The position numbers and the translations under genes were made by a program. From an uncultured Pelagibacteraceae bacterium (GTDB lineage Bacteria; Pseudomonadota; Alphaproteobacteria; Pelagibacterales; Pelagibacteraceae), in assembly GCA_902567495.1 (NCBI GenBank), contig CACFMO010000007.1, forward strand, positions 1 through 62,446: a DNA stretch of 62,446 nucleotides, written 5' to 3'. The notes beneath the pieces are model-generated. The model did no database searches and had not been told where the DNA came from. It saw only the letters and a list, made by a program, of their open reading frames with translations. Numbering within the stretch: position 1 is the first letter of the stretch; every line of letters begins with the position of its first letter. Positions 50,045 through 58,393 of the stretch are shown one piece after another.

Positions 50045-50710
50045 TTAATTTTGCATTTTATTTATTTTTTCAAGCCAAAGTTCGTATTTTTCACTTGTCA
50101 CAGTAATCCTCATTTCATCTGGATAACCAACTTTTTCTGACCAATCGTAACAACTGACAGTTATAAAATTTAATGGTTTAAGATCTTTTTCACGAAATTT
50201 AAAAGCAAAAATGGACTGATCTACAGGAGAGTCTTTATACATAAAATGTGGTGCTGATTGTTCATAAAAAATTATCTTCCTATTTACATTTTTACGATTC
50301 CCGTCCCACTTAATTACATTTTCAAAAAGACCTTGTATCTCTCTAGCTATTTCCACCCTTTTTTTGTTACATCCTTTAAAGTCGTTTGTATAATCTATAA
50401 TACCCTCAATATTTAAAATTTTAAAATCTTTATTCTTGTATGCATAACTCAACATAACTGCGTCATAGTCTTTAGGAACTAAATTTGGTTTTACTTCGTA
50501 TCTTATCATTTCCTTATTACTTCCTTGGTCTGGTGGAAAATAACTTGCACTCTCAATTTCAGACTTTTTTACTAATTTTGTTAATTTTTCGTTTATTCCA
50601 AACGGTCCAATTGTGAAATCAGAGATAGTATTTGAAAAAACTTTATTATTTATAAGAAATGTAAAAAAAATTATTATTAAAATATTTCTAATTTTAATTG
50701 TATGCTTCAT
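50045..50710 (-). CDS. Secreted DFQIEGIS-family protein, divergent member
   Basis: 221 residues from MKHTIKIRNILI at 50710 (an upstream start at 50725 is possible). Signal peptide, then a variant of the motif (SDFTIGPFGINEKLTKLV) in which IEGIS is replaced. The rest follows the family: YKNKDFKILNIEGIID, FKGCNKKRVEI, TVSCYDWSEKVGYPDEMRIT and the C-terminal SEKYELWLEKI. Predicted periplasmic. It overlaps the preceding gene on the same strand by 17 bp. Confidence 0.75.
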   Translation of the reverse strand: MKHTIKIRNILIIIFFTFLINNKVFSNTISDFTIGPFGINEKLTKLVKKSEIESASYFPPDQGSNKEMIRYEVKPNLVPKDYDAVMLSYAYKNKDFKILNIEGIIDYTNDFKGCNKKRVEIAREIQGLFENVIKWDGNRKNVNRKIIFYEQSAPHFMYKDSPVDQSIFAFKFREKDLKPLNFITVSCYDWSEKVGYPDEMRITVTSEKYELWLEKINKMQN

Positions 50711-51263
50711 CAAGTAAAAAATCATTATGTTCTAGTGTATGAACTGTTACTGATAAAAAATCCCACTGAGGTGGTTCATAATCATAACAAGTAACCGCCA
50801 CCCTCCCTCTATCTGAAAAAAAACTCTCTGACACGTAAGTCCCAGATCTTTTTTTATTCGGATGTTTTAAATTTTTTCTTCCTGTTTTTCGAAAATCTTT
50901 CATTAATTCATCTAAACTAGAAATTATTTCATCCATTTTTTTATAACAATCTGACATTTTTTTATTTCTCCAATCAATCACCCCTGAAACTGAATGAATA
51001 ATGTATTTACTATCGTTACTCTTATATTCAAAATCAACAGCATCATATGTTTTAAAAAAATCTAATTTATCATTATAAACTGGTGTAAACCTTTTGTTAC
51101 CTGGATAAGATTTTGATCTGCTTTTAATTTCGTCCTCAGTAAAAAAGTCTAAAGCACTATCACCAACACTTATACCTTCAATCTTTAAGTCTTCAATATC
51201 ATTAGCAAAAACTATCTGTTTACAGAAACAAGTGACAAAAAGCACTATAAGTAATTTTTTCAT
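50694..51263 (-). CDS. Secreted DFQIEGIS-family protein (backbone)
   Basis: 189 residues. Signal peptide (KKLLIVLFVTCFCKQIVFAND), motif EDLKIEGISVGDSALDFF, KYIIHSVSGVIDWRNKKMSDC and VAVTCYDYEPPQW, and an EAYN C-terminus. Predicted periplasmic. It follows the Sel1-repeat gene by 1 bp, whose signal peptide (KKLLVVLFVTSISLNSIFAN) is similar, and overlaps the next family member. Confidence 0.78.
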   Translation of the reverse strand: MKKLLIVLFVTCFCKQIVFANDIEDLKIEGISVGDSALDFFTEDEIKSRSKSYPGNKRFTPVYNDKLDFFKTYDAVDFEYKSNDSKYIIHSVSGVIDWRNKKMSDCYKKMDEIISSLDELMKDFRKTGRKNLKHPNKKRSGTYVSESFFSDRGRVAVTCYDYEPPQWDFLSVTVHTLEHNDFLLDEAYN

Positions 51264-51264
51264 A

Positions 51265-51876
51265 TCAAGACTCTATTGAGTTTAAAATTCCAATATACCA
51301 ATCTCTCAATTTTATCATTTCATTAGTAGGATTTTTATTATATTCGTTAATCTCATCTAATAATTCCTCGGGCATAGTGCCACCTCTGTTCGTAGACGTT
51401 ATCCACTGCGATGCGCTTAACTCCCAATACTGTTTTGCTTTTACAAGGTCTTTTTTGACACCACCTAATCCTGAATAATAGAAAAAACCAATATTATAAC
51501 TTGCAATTGTAAATCCTAAATCCGAAGCTTTTTTATTCCAATCAAATGCCTCTTTATCATTCTTATTCATAATTTTTCCGGTAAAACTCTCCCAGCCTAA
51601 AGTTGTCATAGCGTTGACCTGACCTTGCCATGCTGCCTTGTATAAATAATCAATCCCTATACCTATATTTTTTTCATCTGGAAAAATACCGGCCCTGGGC
51701 ATTCCATATAAAAAAATATGTCCTATATCATTTTGTGAAACTGCATCACCCGAATCTGCTTTTTGTTTCATTTTAAGTAAGTATTCAGGCAAGCTATCAT
51801 CCGCTTTTATATTATTTGCAAAAATACTATTAAGGCTTATTGAAGTGACAAAAAGCACTACAAGTAACTTTTTCAT
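51265..51876 (-). CDS. Secreted Sel1-like repeat protein
   Basis: 203 residues with signal peptide (KKLLVVLFVTSISLNSIFAN). Helical Sel1/TPR-like repeats: QKADSGDAVSQNDIGHIFLY, GIDYLYKAAWQGQVNAMTTLG, AFDWNKKASDLGFTIASYNIG, FFYYSGLGGVKKDLVKAKQYW. Such repeats are usually protein-binding scaffolds. First gene of a three-gene minus-strand operon with two DFQIEGIS-family members; divergent from ETF-QO by 29 bp. Confidence 0.8.
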   Translation of the reverse strand: MKKLLVVLFVTSISLNSIFANNIKADDSLPEYLLKMKQKADSGDAVSQNDIGHIFLYGMPRAGIFPDEKNIGIGIDYLYKAAWQGQVNAMTTLGWESFTGKIMNKNDKEAFDWNKKASDLGFTIASYNIGFFYYSGLGGVKKDLVKAKQYWELSASQWITSTNRGGTMPEELLDEINEYNKNPTNEMIKLRDWYIGILNSIES

Positions 51877-51905
51877 AACAGAAATTTTATGTTATAGTTT
51901 TTTTA

Positions 51906-53513
51906 ATGTCCAGAGAGACAATGCAATACGATGTGGTTATAGTTGGTGCTGGTCCAGCAGGGCTATCAACAGCCATCAAACTTAAACAATTAAATCAAAA
52001 GTTGAATATTTGTATTTTAGAGAAGGGTTCTGAAGTTGGGGCTCATATATTAAGCGGCAATGTTCTTGAAACCAGAGCTCTTGATGAACTATTACCTAAA
52101 TGGAAGGAAGAAGGAGCACCTGTAAAAACTAAAGTTACAAAAGAAAAATTTTTATTTTTAGGAAAAAATTCATCTCTTAGTTGGCCAACTTGGCTTTTAC
52201 CAGCAGTTCAAAAAAATCATAATAATTACATAGTTAGTCTTGCCAACCTTTGTCGTTGGCTTGCGGAACAAGCTGAGAAGTTAGGAGTAGAAATTTTTCC
52301 AGGATTTCCAGCAAGCGAAGTTCTTTTTAATGAAGATGGTTCTGTAAAAGGAGTAGCAACTCTAGATATGGGATTAGATAAAGAGGGAAATAAAAAAGAT
52401 GGATACCAAGAAGGAATGGAACTCCATGCAAAAGTTACAGTTTTTTCAGAAGGATGTAGAGGACATTTAGGCAAACAATTAATTAAAAAATTTAATTTAG
52501 ATGAGGGAAAAAATCCTCAGCAATACGGTATTGGACTGAAAGAAATTTGGGAAGTTAGTGAAGAACAACATCAGGAAGGATTAGTAATGCATACTGCAGG
52601 CTGGCCTTTAGATAACAAAACATACGGTGGAAGTTTTATTTATCACGCTGAAAACAAACAAATTTACCTTGGTTATGTAATTGGACTTGATTACCAAAAC
52701 CCACACTTATCCCCATTCGATGAGTTTCAAAGATTTAAAACACACAAAGCAATAAGAAAAATGTTTGAGGGAGGAAAAAGAATTTCTTTTGGTGCTAGAG
52801 CTTTAATTGAGGGTGGTCTTCAAAGTTTACCAAAAATGTATATGCCAGGAGCATTATTAGTTGGTTGTGATGCAGGAACTTTAAATATGCCAAAGATTAA
52901 AGGAACCCACACAGCAATGAAAAGCGGAATGATAGCTGCAGAAACTATTGTTGAACATATTAAAAATAAAAGAAAATTATCTTTATACGAAGAATTATTT
53001 AAAAAAAGCTGGGTGTATAAAGAACTTCATACAGCTAGAAATGTTAAACCAAGTTTTAGTTGGGGATTATTACTTGGAATTATCTTTACAGGAATCGATC
53101 AAATTTTATTTAGAGGCAAACTACCTTTCACGTTGAAGCACAAACATGCAGACCACGAAGCTTTAAAGCCTGCAAGTAAAATGCCTAAAATAGAATATCC
53201 GAAACCTGATGGCAAACTTACTTTTGATAAAACAAGTTCAGTATATTTAACAGGTACAAATCACACTGAAAATCAACCAGTACATCTTCAATTAAAAAAT
53301 AAATATTTGCCCATACAATATACTTTAAAAGAATATGACGAACCTGCTCAAAGATATTGTCCAGTTGGTGTTTACGAGATTCAAAAAAATGAATTTGTAA
53401 TTAATTCACAAAATTGTATCCATTGCAAAACTTGCGATATCAAAGAACCTTCACAGAATATTAATTGGGTAGCTCCAGAAGGTGGCGGCGGACCTAAATA
53501 CGGCAATATGTAA
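51906..53513 (+). CDS. Electron transfer flavoprotein-ubiquinone oxidoreductase
   Basis: Membrane-associated enzyme that moves electrons from reduced ETF into the quinone pool. 535 residues: FAD motif YDVVIVGAGPAGLSTAIKL, ILEKGSEVGAHILSGNVLE, LVGCDAGTLNMPKIKGTHTAM, and a C-terminal 4Fe-4S site (CPVGVYEI, NCIHCKTCDIKEPSQNI, WVAPEGGGGPKYGNM). The length and order match bacterial and mitochondrial ETF-QO. Together with EtfAB (42.4-44.2 kb) it forms the electron outlet for the amine dehydrogenase in the window. Stop overlaps the start of the next gene by 1 bp. Confidence 0.96.
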   Translation: MSRETMQYDVVIVGAGPAGLSTAIKLKQLNQKLNICILEKGSEVGAHILSGNVLETRALDELLPKWKEEGAPVKTKVTKEKFLFLGKNSSLSWPTWLLPAVQKNHNNYIVSLANLCRWLAEQAEKLGVEIFPGFPASEVLFNEDGSVKGVATLDMGLDKEGNKKDGYQEGMELHAKVTVFSEGCRGHLGKQLIKKFNLDEGKNPQQYGIGLKEIWEVSEEQHQEGLVMHTAGWPLDNKTYGGSFIYHAENKQIYLGYVIGLDYQNPHLSPFDEFQRFKTHKAIRKMFEGGKRISFGARALIEGGLQSLPKMYMPGALLVGCDAGTLNMPKIKGTHTAMKSGMIAAETIVEHIKNKRKLSLYEELFKKSWVYKELHTARNVKPSFSWGLLLGIIFTGIDQILFRGKLPFTLKHKHADHEALKPASKMPKIEYPKPDGKLTFDKTSSVYLTGTNHTENQPVHLQLKNKYLPIQYTLKEYDEPAQRYCPVGVYEIQKNEFVINSQNCIHCKTCDIKEPSQNINWVAPEGGGGPKYGNM

Positions 53514-54406
53514 TGTCAAAAAATAAAATTAGCTCGGCTATGTTTTTTGTTTTGCTAGCCGGGTTAATCTGGTCTTTTGGCCCATTAGTAGTAAGAAACA
53601 TGGACAATGCCGAACTAGTTCCATGGCAGTATTCATTAATAAGAGGATCAGCAATTTTTATAATCCTAAATATTTATTTATTTTTAACTGAAGGTAACAA
53701 GTTTATAAATAACTATAATAAGATTGGTTTATCAGGAATAATTGGAGGAATAAGTCTTGGTATTGCTAATTTAACTTTTATTCTTTCATTAACATCAACT
53801 TCAGCTGCAGTCACACTTTTAATGTTGGGCGCGTTACCTTTTTTAGCTGCAATCATAGCTTATATTTTTTTAAATGAAAAAATATCCAAAACAACTTTTA
53901 TAGCCATAATAATTGCTGCTGCTGGAATAATATTTATGTGTTTTGATAGTATTAAAACTGGAACGCTTTTTGGTCTCGTTAATGGTTTGATATCTTCCTT
54001 AGGATTTGCTGTATTTACAGTTACTTTAAGATGGAAAAAAAATACTCCTAAACTTACAACCGTATCTATAGCGGGAATTTTTGCAGCCATTATTTCTTTA
54101 TTAGTTATATTTTATAATGATAGTAATGTTTTAATGTCTTTAAAAAATACTTCACTTTCTTCACTACATGGATTTATAGTTTGTTCAGCACTAATTTTAT
54201 ATTCATCAAAATCAAAATATTTACCAGCTGCAGACTTAACTTTATTATCTCTTACAGAAATTTTAGGTGGAATTTTTTGGGTTTGGCTTCCTCTATTTGG
54301 AATTAATGAGGTTCCAAATAATAATATAATTATTGGCGGGGTTATAATTACTTTGGCAATTATCTTTTACGGATTTAATACTAGAAGATATGTTTTTAGA
54401 TATTAA
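53513..54406 (+). CDS. EamA/DMT-superfamily transporter
   Basis: 297 residues with ten hydrophobic segments in two EamA halves, e.g. AMFFVLLAGLIWSFGPLVVR at the start and TLLSLTEILGGIFWVWLPLF in the second half. The WxFGP and E-x-P features fit metabolite exporters of the drug/metabolite family. Substrate unknown. It begins in the last base of the ETF-QO gene and is convergent with the protease gene. Confidence 0.88.
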   Translation: MSKNKISSAMFFVLLAGLIWSFGPLVVRNMDNAELVPWQYSLIRGSAIFIILNIYLFLTEGNKFINNYNKIGLSGIIGGISLGIANLTFILSLTSTSAAVTLLMLGALPFLAAIIAYIFLNEKISKTTFIAIIIAAAGIIFMCFDSIKTGTLFGLVNGLISSLGFAVFTVTLRWKKNTPKLTTVSIAGIFAAIISLLVIFYNDSNVLMSLKNTSLSSLHGFIVCSALILYSSKSKYLPAADLTLLSLTEILGGIFWVWLPLFGINEVPNNNIIIGGVIITLAIIFYGFNTRRYVFRY

Positions 54407-54420
54407 TCTGATTTAAATTT

Positions 54421-55143
54421 TTATATTTCCCAGTCAAATCTTGGAAATGTATCGAATAGTTTAACAACTTTATCTGACCACTGATTACAGACCTTGTAAT
54501 AGTCCTCATCCGAAGTATTTAAACATTTTAATGACGCAATCTTATTTGTGTCCTTTTTGTAAATAGCAAAATCAATCGGCGGCCCAACGGTTAAATCACT
54601 TTTTAAAGTTGAATCCATTGAAATTAAAGCACACCTTGCAGCATCACCAATTTTTACACTTGGCGTAATAACTCTATCGAGAATAGGCTTTCCATACTTG
54701 ACCTCACCAATTACTAAATAAGGTTTACTATCTGCTGGTCTAATAAAATTCCCTTGCGGATAAACTAAATAAATTTCTTGAGGTTGACCTTTAATTTGCC
54801 CTCCTACAATGAATGTTGCTCCAAGAGTAAGTATATCTGTATTCACCCCATCTGGTGATGAATGTTTTATATTTAATTTACCTAAATAATTTGCGACCTG
54901 TTCAAAATCTTTACAGGTATTGAGATTCGGTCCTGACTTACTTTTTAAATCTTTTTCTATAGACTTATACACAGCCTGAGATGTACCTAAGTTTCCTGAA
55001 GTAACTATAACTATTGTTCTATCACCAACATCGTGTGTAAACATCTTTGAATAGATATTAACGTTATCCATTCCAGCATTTGTCCTGGAGTCTGATGCAA
55101 AAACCAAACCCTCTTTTGTCTTGATTCCGATACAATATGTCAT
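54421..55143 (-). CDS. Proteasome-type (Ntn-fold) peptidase
   Basis: 240 residues from MTYCIGIKTKEGLVFASDSR at 55143; an upstream start at 55179 is less likely. The Thr after Met is the expected N-terminal nucleophile, and ASDSRTNAGMDNV is the family motif. This is the bacterial 'proteasome-type protease' family, normally encoded with a circularly permuted ATP-grasp, an alpha-E protein and a transglutaminase-like protein, proposed to act on a peptide tag system. Here the ATP-grasp gene is divergent next door. Confidence 0.88.
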   Translation of the reverse strand: MTYCIGIKTKEGLVFASDSRTNAGMDNVNIYSKMFTHDVGDRTIVIVTSGNLGTSQAVYKSIEKDLKSKSGPNLNTCKDFEQVANYLGKLNIKHSSPDGVNTDILTLGATFIVGGQIKGQPQEIYLVYPQGNFIRPADSKPYLVIGEVKYGKPILDRVITPSVKIGDAARCALISMDSTLKSDLTVGPPIDFAIYKKDTNKIASLKCLNTSDEDYYKVCNQWSDKVVKLFDTFPRFDWEI

Positions 55144-55255
55144 GTACGAATACTTAATTAAAAAATTATAAATATACAAATTAATAATAGCATGCCAGCT
55201 ATCTAATTAATGCAATTGCTTGTTTTGCATAATTGTTAACAATGAAAGAATGTTT

Positions 55256-56698
55256 ATGGGATCACTTTGGGATAAATACGACTCAGACACCACTTATGAT
55301 GAATATCTTGGTGAGAACAATAAGCTTAGGAAGCAAGCTAAGGTAATCTCAAATATTCTTGAAAAAATCGGTAGTAAAAAACTACAAGAAATTGAAAGGA
55401 ACTGCGCAAGCACTATTAACGCAAGAGGTATAAATTTTCGTGTTTATTCATCAGGAAAAAAAGCTCAAGAAAAAAAATGGCCACTAGATATTATTCCAAG
55501 AATTATTCCTAAGAAAGATTGGTCAAAAGTTTCAAAAGGTTTGCTACAAAGGGTAAAAGCTTTAAATCTTTTTATTGACGATGTTTACAACGATAAAAAA
55601 ATATTTAAAGACAATGTAATACCAAAGGAGTTAGTTTTTAAATCCCCTTATTATTTAAAAGAGTGTGACGGTTTTTCCCCAAAGCATAAAGCGTGGTCAA
55701 ATATTTCTGGTATTGATTTAATAAGAAATATTAAAGGGGACTTTTTAGTTCTGGAAGATAACTTGCGAGTCCCTTCAGGGATCTCTTACATGTTAGAAAA
55801 CCGAATGGTTATGCGAGATGTATTCCCTGAATTATTTACTAGATATAAAGTTTCAGATATTCATCAATACCCAAACAAACTTTATAACTGCATGCTTGAG
55901 TGCATTCCAAAAAAAACTAAAGATCCTCATATGTGTGTTTTAACTCCAGGAAGAGCAAACTCTGCATATTTTGAGCATAGATTTTTGTCTGAGCAAATGG
56001 GTATCGCGCTAGTCGAAGGAAAAGATTTATTTGTAGAAAAAGATATTGTTTATATGAAAACAGTTAGAGGAAAATTAAAAGTTGATTGTATTTATAGAAG
56101 ACTTGATGATACTTTTCTAGATCCTAAAGCCTTTTTCAAAGGTTCATTGATTGGAGTTCCAGGATTATTTAAAGCCTGGAGAAAAGGTAATGTTGGTATT
56201 TTAAATGCCCCAGGAACAGGTATAGCAGATGACAAAGCAATTTATTCTTACGTCGATAAAATGATTGTTTATTATTTAGGAGAGCAACCAAAAATACAAC
56301 AAGTTGAAACTTTACTTTGTAGTGAAAAAATTCACAGAGAACATGTAATAGAAAATATTTCTAAGTTCGTTGTAAAACCAACAAATGGCTCGGGTGGTAA
56401 TGGTATATTAATTGGCCCACATGCTTCTAAAAAAAATAGAGAAGCAATGAAAAAAAATATTTTAAAAAATCCAAGGAATTATATTGCTCAACCTTTAGAA
56501 ATACTTTCTACCACGCCAACTATTACCGATAATAGCATTGAGCCAAGACACTTAGACTTAAGACCATTTATATTAAGTGGAAAATCAACCTGGGTTACAA
56601 CAGGTGGATTAACAAGAGTGGCTTTAAAAAAAGGAAGTACGATTGTAAATAGTTCACAAGGTGGTGGATCTAAAGATACAATGATAATTGATATGTAG
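55256..56698 (+). CDS. Circularly permuted ATP-grasp type 2 protein
   Basis: 480 residues from MGSLWDKYDSDTTYDEYLG at 55256; a GAAAG ribosome-binding site lies 8 bp upstream, and ATG at 55250 is also possible. Family motifs: INARGINFRVYSSGKKA, DFLVLEDNLRVPSGISYMLENR, VLTPGRANSAYFEHRFL, VDCIYRRLDD, KPTNGSGGNGILIG and the end VNSSQGGGSKDT. It is full length. Such enzymes probably make amide bonds using ATP, and usually precede an alpha-E (DUF403) gene. That gene is absent here: accessory DNA with iterons follows within 90 bp. Confidence 0.88.
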   Translation: MGSLWDKYDSDTTYDEYLGENNKLRKQAKVISNILEKIGSKKLQEIERNCASTINARGINFRVYSSGKKAQEKKWPLDIIPRIIPKKDWSKVSKGLLQRVKALNLFIDDVYNDKKIFKDNVIPKELVFKSPYYLKECDGFSPKHKAWSNISGIDLIRNIKGDFLVLEDNLRVPSGISYMLENRMVMRDVFPELFTRYKVSDIHQYPNKLYNCMLECIPKKTKDPHMCVLTPGRANSAYFEHRFLSEQMGIALVEGKDLFVEKDIVYMKTVRGKLKVDCIYRRLDDTFLDPKAFFKGSLIGVPGLFKAWRKGNVGILNAPGTGIADDKAIYSYVDKMIVYYLGEQPKIQQVETLLCSEKIHREHVIENISKFVVKPTNGSGGNGILIGPHASKKNREAMKKNILKNPRNYIAQPLEILSTTPTITDNSIEPRHLDLRPFILSGKSTWVTTGGLTRVALKKGSTIVNSSQGGGSKDTMIIDM

Positions 56699-56788
56699 AT
56701 CTAAGAATCCCGGTCAGCAAACTCTCTCCTTCACTTTTAAAGTAATACAATGCTTTTTTTTCAACCTTAAACTATATTTTGCCTCTGA

Positions 56789-56807
56789 GTGAGTCCAATT
56801 TGTGACC
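56789..56807. repeat. Iteron pair left of the 56.8-kb accessory gene
   Basis: GTGAGTCC (56789) and TTGTGACC (56800), 11 bp apart. The 24 bases from TCTGAGTGAG to TGTGACCA recur exactly at 57416-57439, so they form direct repeats around one gene. The same iteron type as in the ssrA array. No core repeat is recognisable to its left. Confidence 0.72.
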
Positions 56808-56828
56808 AGAATATTGTATGATTATTTG

Positions 56829-57407
56829 ATGAAAAAACTTTTAATGTTTATTGTCTTTAACTTTTATTTAATAACTCCTTCTTATGGAAATCAAATTGAG
56901 GATTTTCAGATTGAAGGTATTAGTATGTGGGATAGTGCCCTTAAACATTTTTCTAAAGCGGAAATTATAAATAATAAAAAACTTTATTATCAATATATTA
57001 AAAAAAATAAAGACATGTTCTCTACATCTGAAATTTCAGGAAATTATGAAAACTATGATGTTCTACAATTTTCGTATAAGACTAATGACCCTAAATTTAA
57101 GATTTATTATATAGCTGGTATTATCGACTTTGATAACGATGTTGAGAGTTGTTATGAAAAAAAAAAAGAGGTAGAAAAAGATCTAAAAATTTTATTTCCT
57201 AATCTTAAGAACTCTGAGTCTAATATAAAACTTCGTGCAGACCCGACTGGACAATCATTTGTAAAATCTAAAGTATTTTGGTTTCCTAATAATGCTTATA
57301 ATGTAGGAATAAGATGCTACGATTGGTCCCCACAATCTCAAAGAACTGACCATTTAAGAATAAACATTAAATCTAAACAATTTAATGATTGGATAGGAGA
57401 AAAATAA
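56829..57407 (+). CDS. Secreted DFQIEGIS-family protein (accessory unit at tRNA-Met fragment)
   Basis: 192 residues from MKKLLMFIVFNFYLITPSYG at 56829; an earlier in-frame start at 56802 lies in the iteron arm. Motif EDFQIEGISMWDSALKHF, KFKIYYIAGIIDFDNDVESC, VGIRCYDWSPQSQRTDHLRI and the end KSKQFNDWIGEK. Predicted periplasmic. It is bounded on both sides by identical iteron pairs, like the genes in the ssrA cassettes, and starts 22 bp after the left pair. Confidence 0.8.
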   Translation: MKKLLMFIVFNFYLITPSYGNQIEDFQIEGISMWDSALKHFSKAEIINNKKLYYQYIKKNKDMFSTSEISGNYENYDVLQFSYKTNDPKFKIYYIAGIIDFDNDVESCYEKKKEVEKDLKILFPNLKNSESNIKLRADPTGQSFVKSKVFWFPNNAYNVGIRCYDWSPQSQRTDHLRINIKSKQFNDWIGEK

Positions 57408-57419
57408 TTTCTCTTCTGA

Positions 57420-57438
57420 GTGAGTCCAATTTGTGACC
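57420..57438. repeat. Iteron pair right of the 56.8-kb accessory gene
   Basis: GTGAGTCC (57420) and TTGTGACC (57431), 11 bp apart, an exact repeat of the pair at 56789. The first starts 43 bp before the CCA end of the tRNA-Met fragment, closer than the 64-65 bp seen in the ssrA array. Confidence 0.72.
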
Positions 57439-57462
57439 AAAAATACTCTAACGTCTTTTTTT

Positions 57463-57507
57463 TGGTAGCGAGGTGCAGTTTCGAACCTCCGACCCCAGGC
57501 TTATGAG
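57463..57507 (-). other. 3'-half fragment of a tRNA-Met(CAU) gene, probable attachment site
   Basis: On the minus strand it reads CTCATAA (anticodon loop, CAU), GCCTGGGGTCGGAGG, TTCGAAA (T loop), CTGCACCTCGCTACCA with an encoded CCA. The 5' half is missing: upstream bases are the end of the DUF2237 gene, whose stop codon TAA is the last three bases of the anticodon-loop sequence. The expected T stem pairs poorly, so the fragment has decayed. A fragment running from anticodon loop to CCA is the usual scar of tRNA-targeted integration. By eye it is nearer to initiator tRNA. Confidence 0.7.
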
Positions 57508-57872
57508 AGATCTACTGCAAACTCTTTTAATTTTTCTATTTTTACTAATTCTAAAGTTTTTTCGTGTGTGGCTTTTAAATAAATCGGACAACCTTTTCCT
57601 GCTTCAAGTGCTCTTGCATACCAACTCGCACAAACACACCACTTGTCTCCATCTTTAAGTCCTGGAAAACCAAACTCTGGATGAGGTGTAATTAAGTCGT
57701 TACCTGCCTCTTTGCACCATTTCAAAAACTCATCATTTACTTTTACGCAAACTGTATGAAGTCCACGGTCATTTTCGTCTGTATTACAACAACCATCTCT
57801 ATACCAACCAGTCATTGGATCAGTTGAACAGTTTTCTAAAATTTCTCCTAATACGTTTTTTTGTTTTTTCAT
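57501..57872 (-). CDS. DUF2237 family protein
   Basis: 123 residues with the DUF2237 pattern: NVLGEILENCSTDPMTGWYRDGCC, ENDRGLHTVCVKVNDEFL, GNDLITPHPEFGFPGLKDGD, KWCVCASWYARALEAG and the end LKEFAVDLS. Cys-rich small cytosolic protein of unknown function. It is the last gene of the sarcosine oxidase run on the minus strand, and its start touches the soxG stop. Its stop codon lies in the tRNA-Met fragment, yet the protein looks complete. Confidence 0.9.
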   Translation of the reverse strand: MKKQKNVLGEILENCSTDPMTGWYRDGCCNTDENDRGLHTVCVKVNDEFLKWCKEAGNDLITPHPEFGFPGLKDGDKWCVCASWYARALEAGKGCPIYLKATHEKTLELVKIEKLKEFAVDLS

Positions 57873-58393
57873 TATAAATTTACCGAGTCTAACAAACGGT
57901 CTCTTAAATAATCTTCAAAAGATTTACCACAAGTTATTAAATATTTATCTTCAAGTTTATATATACAGCAATCAATTCTGGCTACTAAGGTTTGAACCAT
58001 TGTAGACACTGGAAACTTTTTATCTCTAAAATCAAAGTGAGTTAATTTATTTAAATAGCGGTCTTTATCTTCACCACTAATTTCAAAATAAGACTGACCT
58101 TCTGAGTAATTAGAAGCTAGCATTGCCTCATTTTTATTAATCTCCGAAACCATTCTTAAAATTTCTTGATCATCCTCTTTATTTTTTGCAATCAATACCC
58201 ACTGGTCAAAAGATTGTTTAGCAAAGATAAAACGATCATTATCAACCATCCTTAAGTTATCCGAAGGTGGAAGAAGTGAGACTTCTTTATTAACAGTAAA
58301 TGCAAACGCTCCATCGCCTTTACCTCTTAAAGTAATTTGCTGACGTGTAACTTGGTTTATTTCAATACCATCTTTGTAGGTTAATGTTGTCAT
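57872..58393 (-). CDS. soxG: Sarcosine oxidase, gamma subunit
   Basis: 173 residues, the small GcvT-fold-related subunit of heterotetrameric sarcosine oxidase. Visible features: INQVTRQQITLRGKGDGAF near the start, FIFAKQSFDQWVLIA, FDFRDKKFPVSTMVQTLVARI and the C-terminal LITCGKSFEDYLRDRLLDS. The stop shares a base with the DUF2237 start and the gene start overlaps the soxA stop by 4 bp. Confidence 0.9.
   Translation of the reverse strand: MTTLTYKDGIEINQVTRQQITLRGKGDGAFAFTVNKEVSLLPPSDNLRMVDNDRFIFAKQSFDQWVLIAKNKEDDQEILRMVSEINKNEAMLASNYSEGQSYFEISGEDKDRYLNKLTHFDFRDKKFPVSTMVQTLVARIDCCIYKLEDKYLITCGKSFEDYLRDRLLDSVNL

Noticed and set aside
56699-56782. Remnant of an alpha-E (DUF403) gene or of a second tRNA core after the ATP-grasp gene
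   Set aside because: Translating the stretch gives no alpha-E-like sequence, and no match to the tRNA-Met fragment is visible by eye.
57463-57540. A complete functional tRNA-Met gene
   Set aside because: The bases where the 5' half should be are the coding end of DUF2237, with no D-arm or matching acceptor strand, and the T stem pairs poorly.
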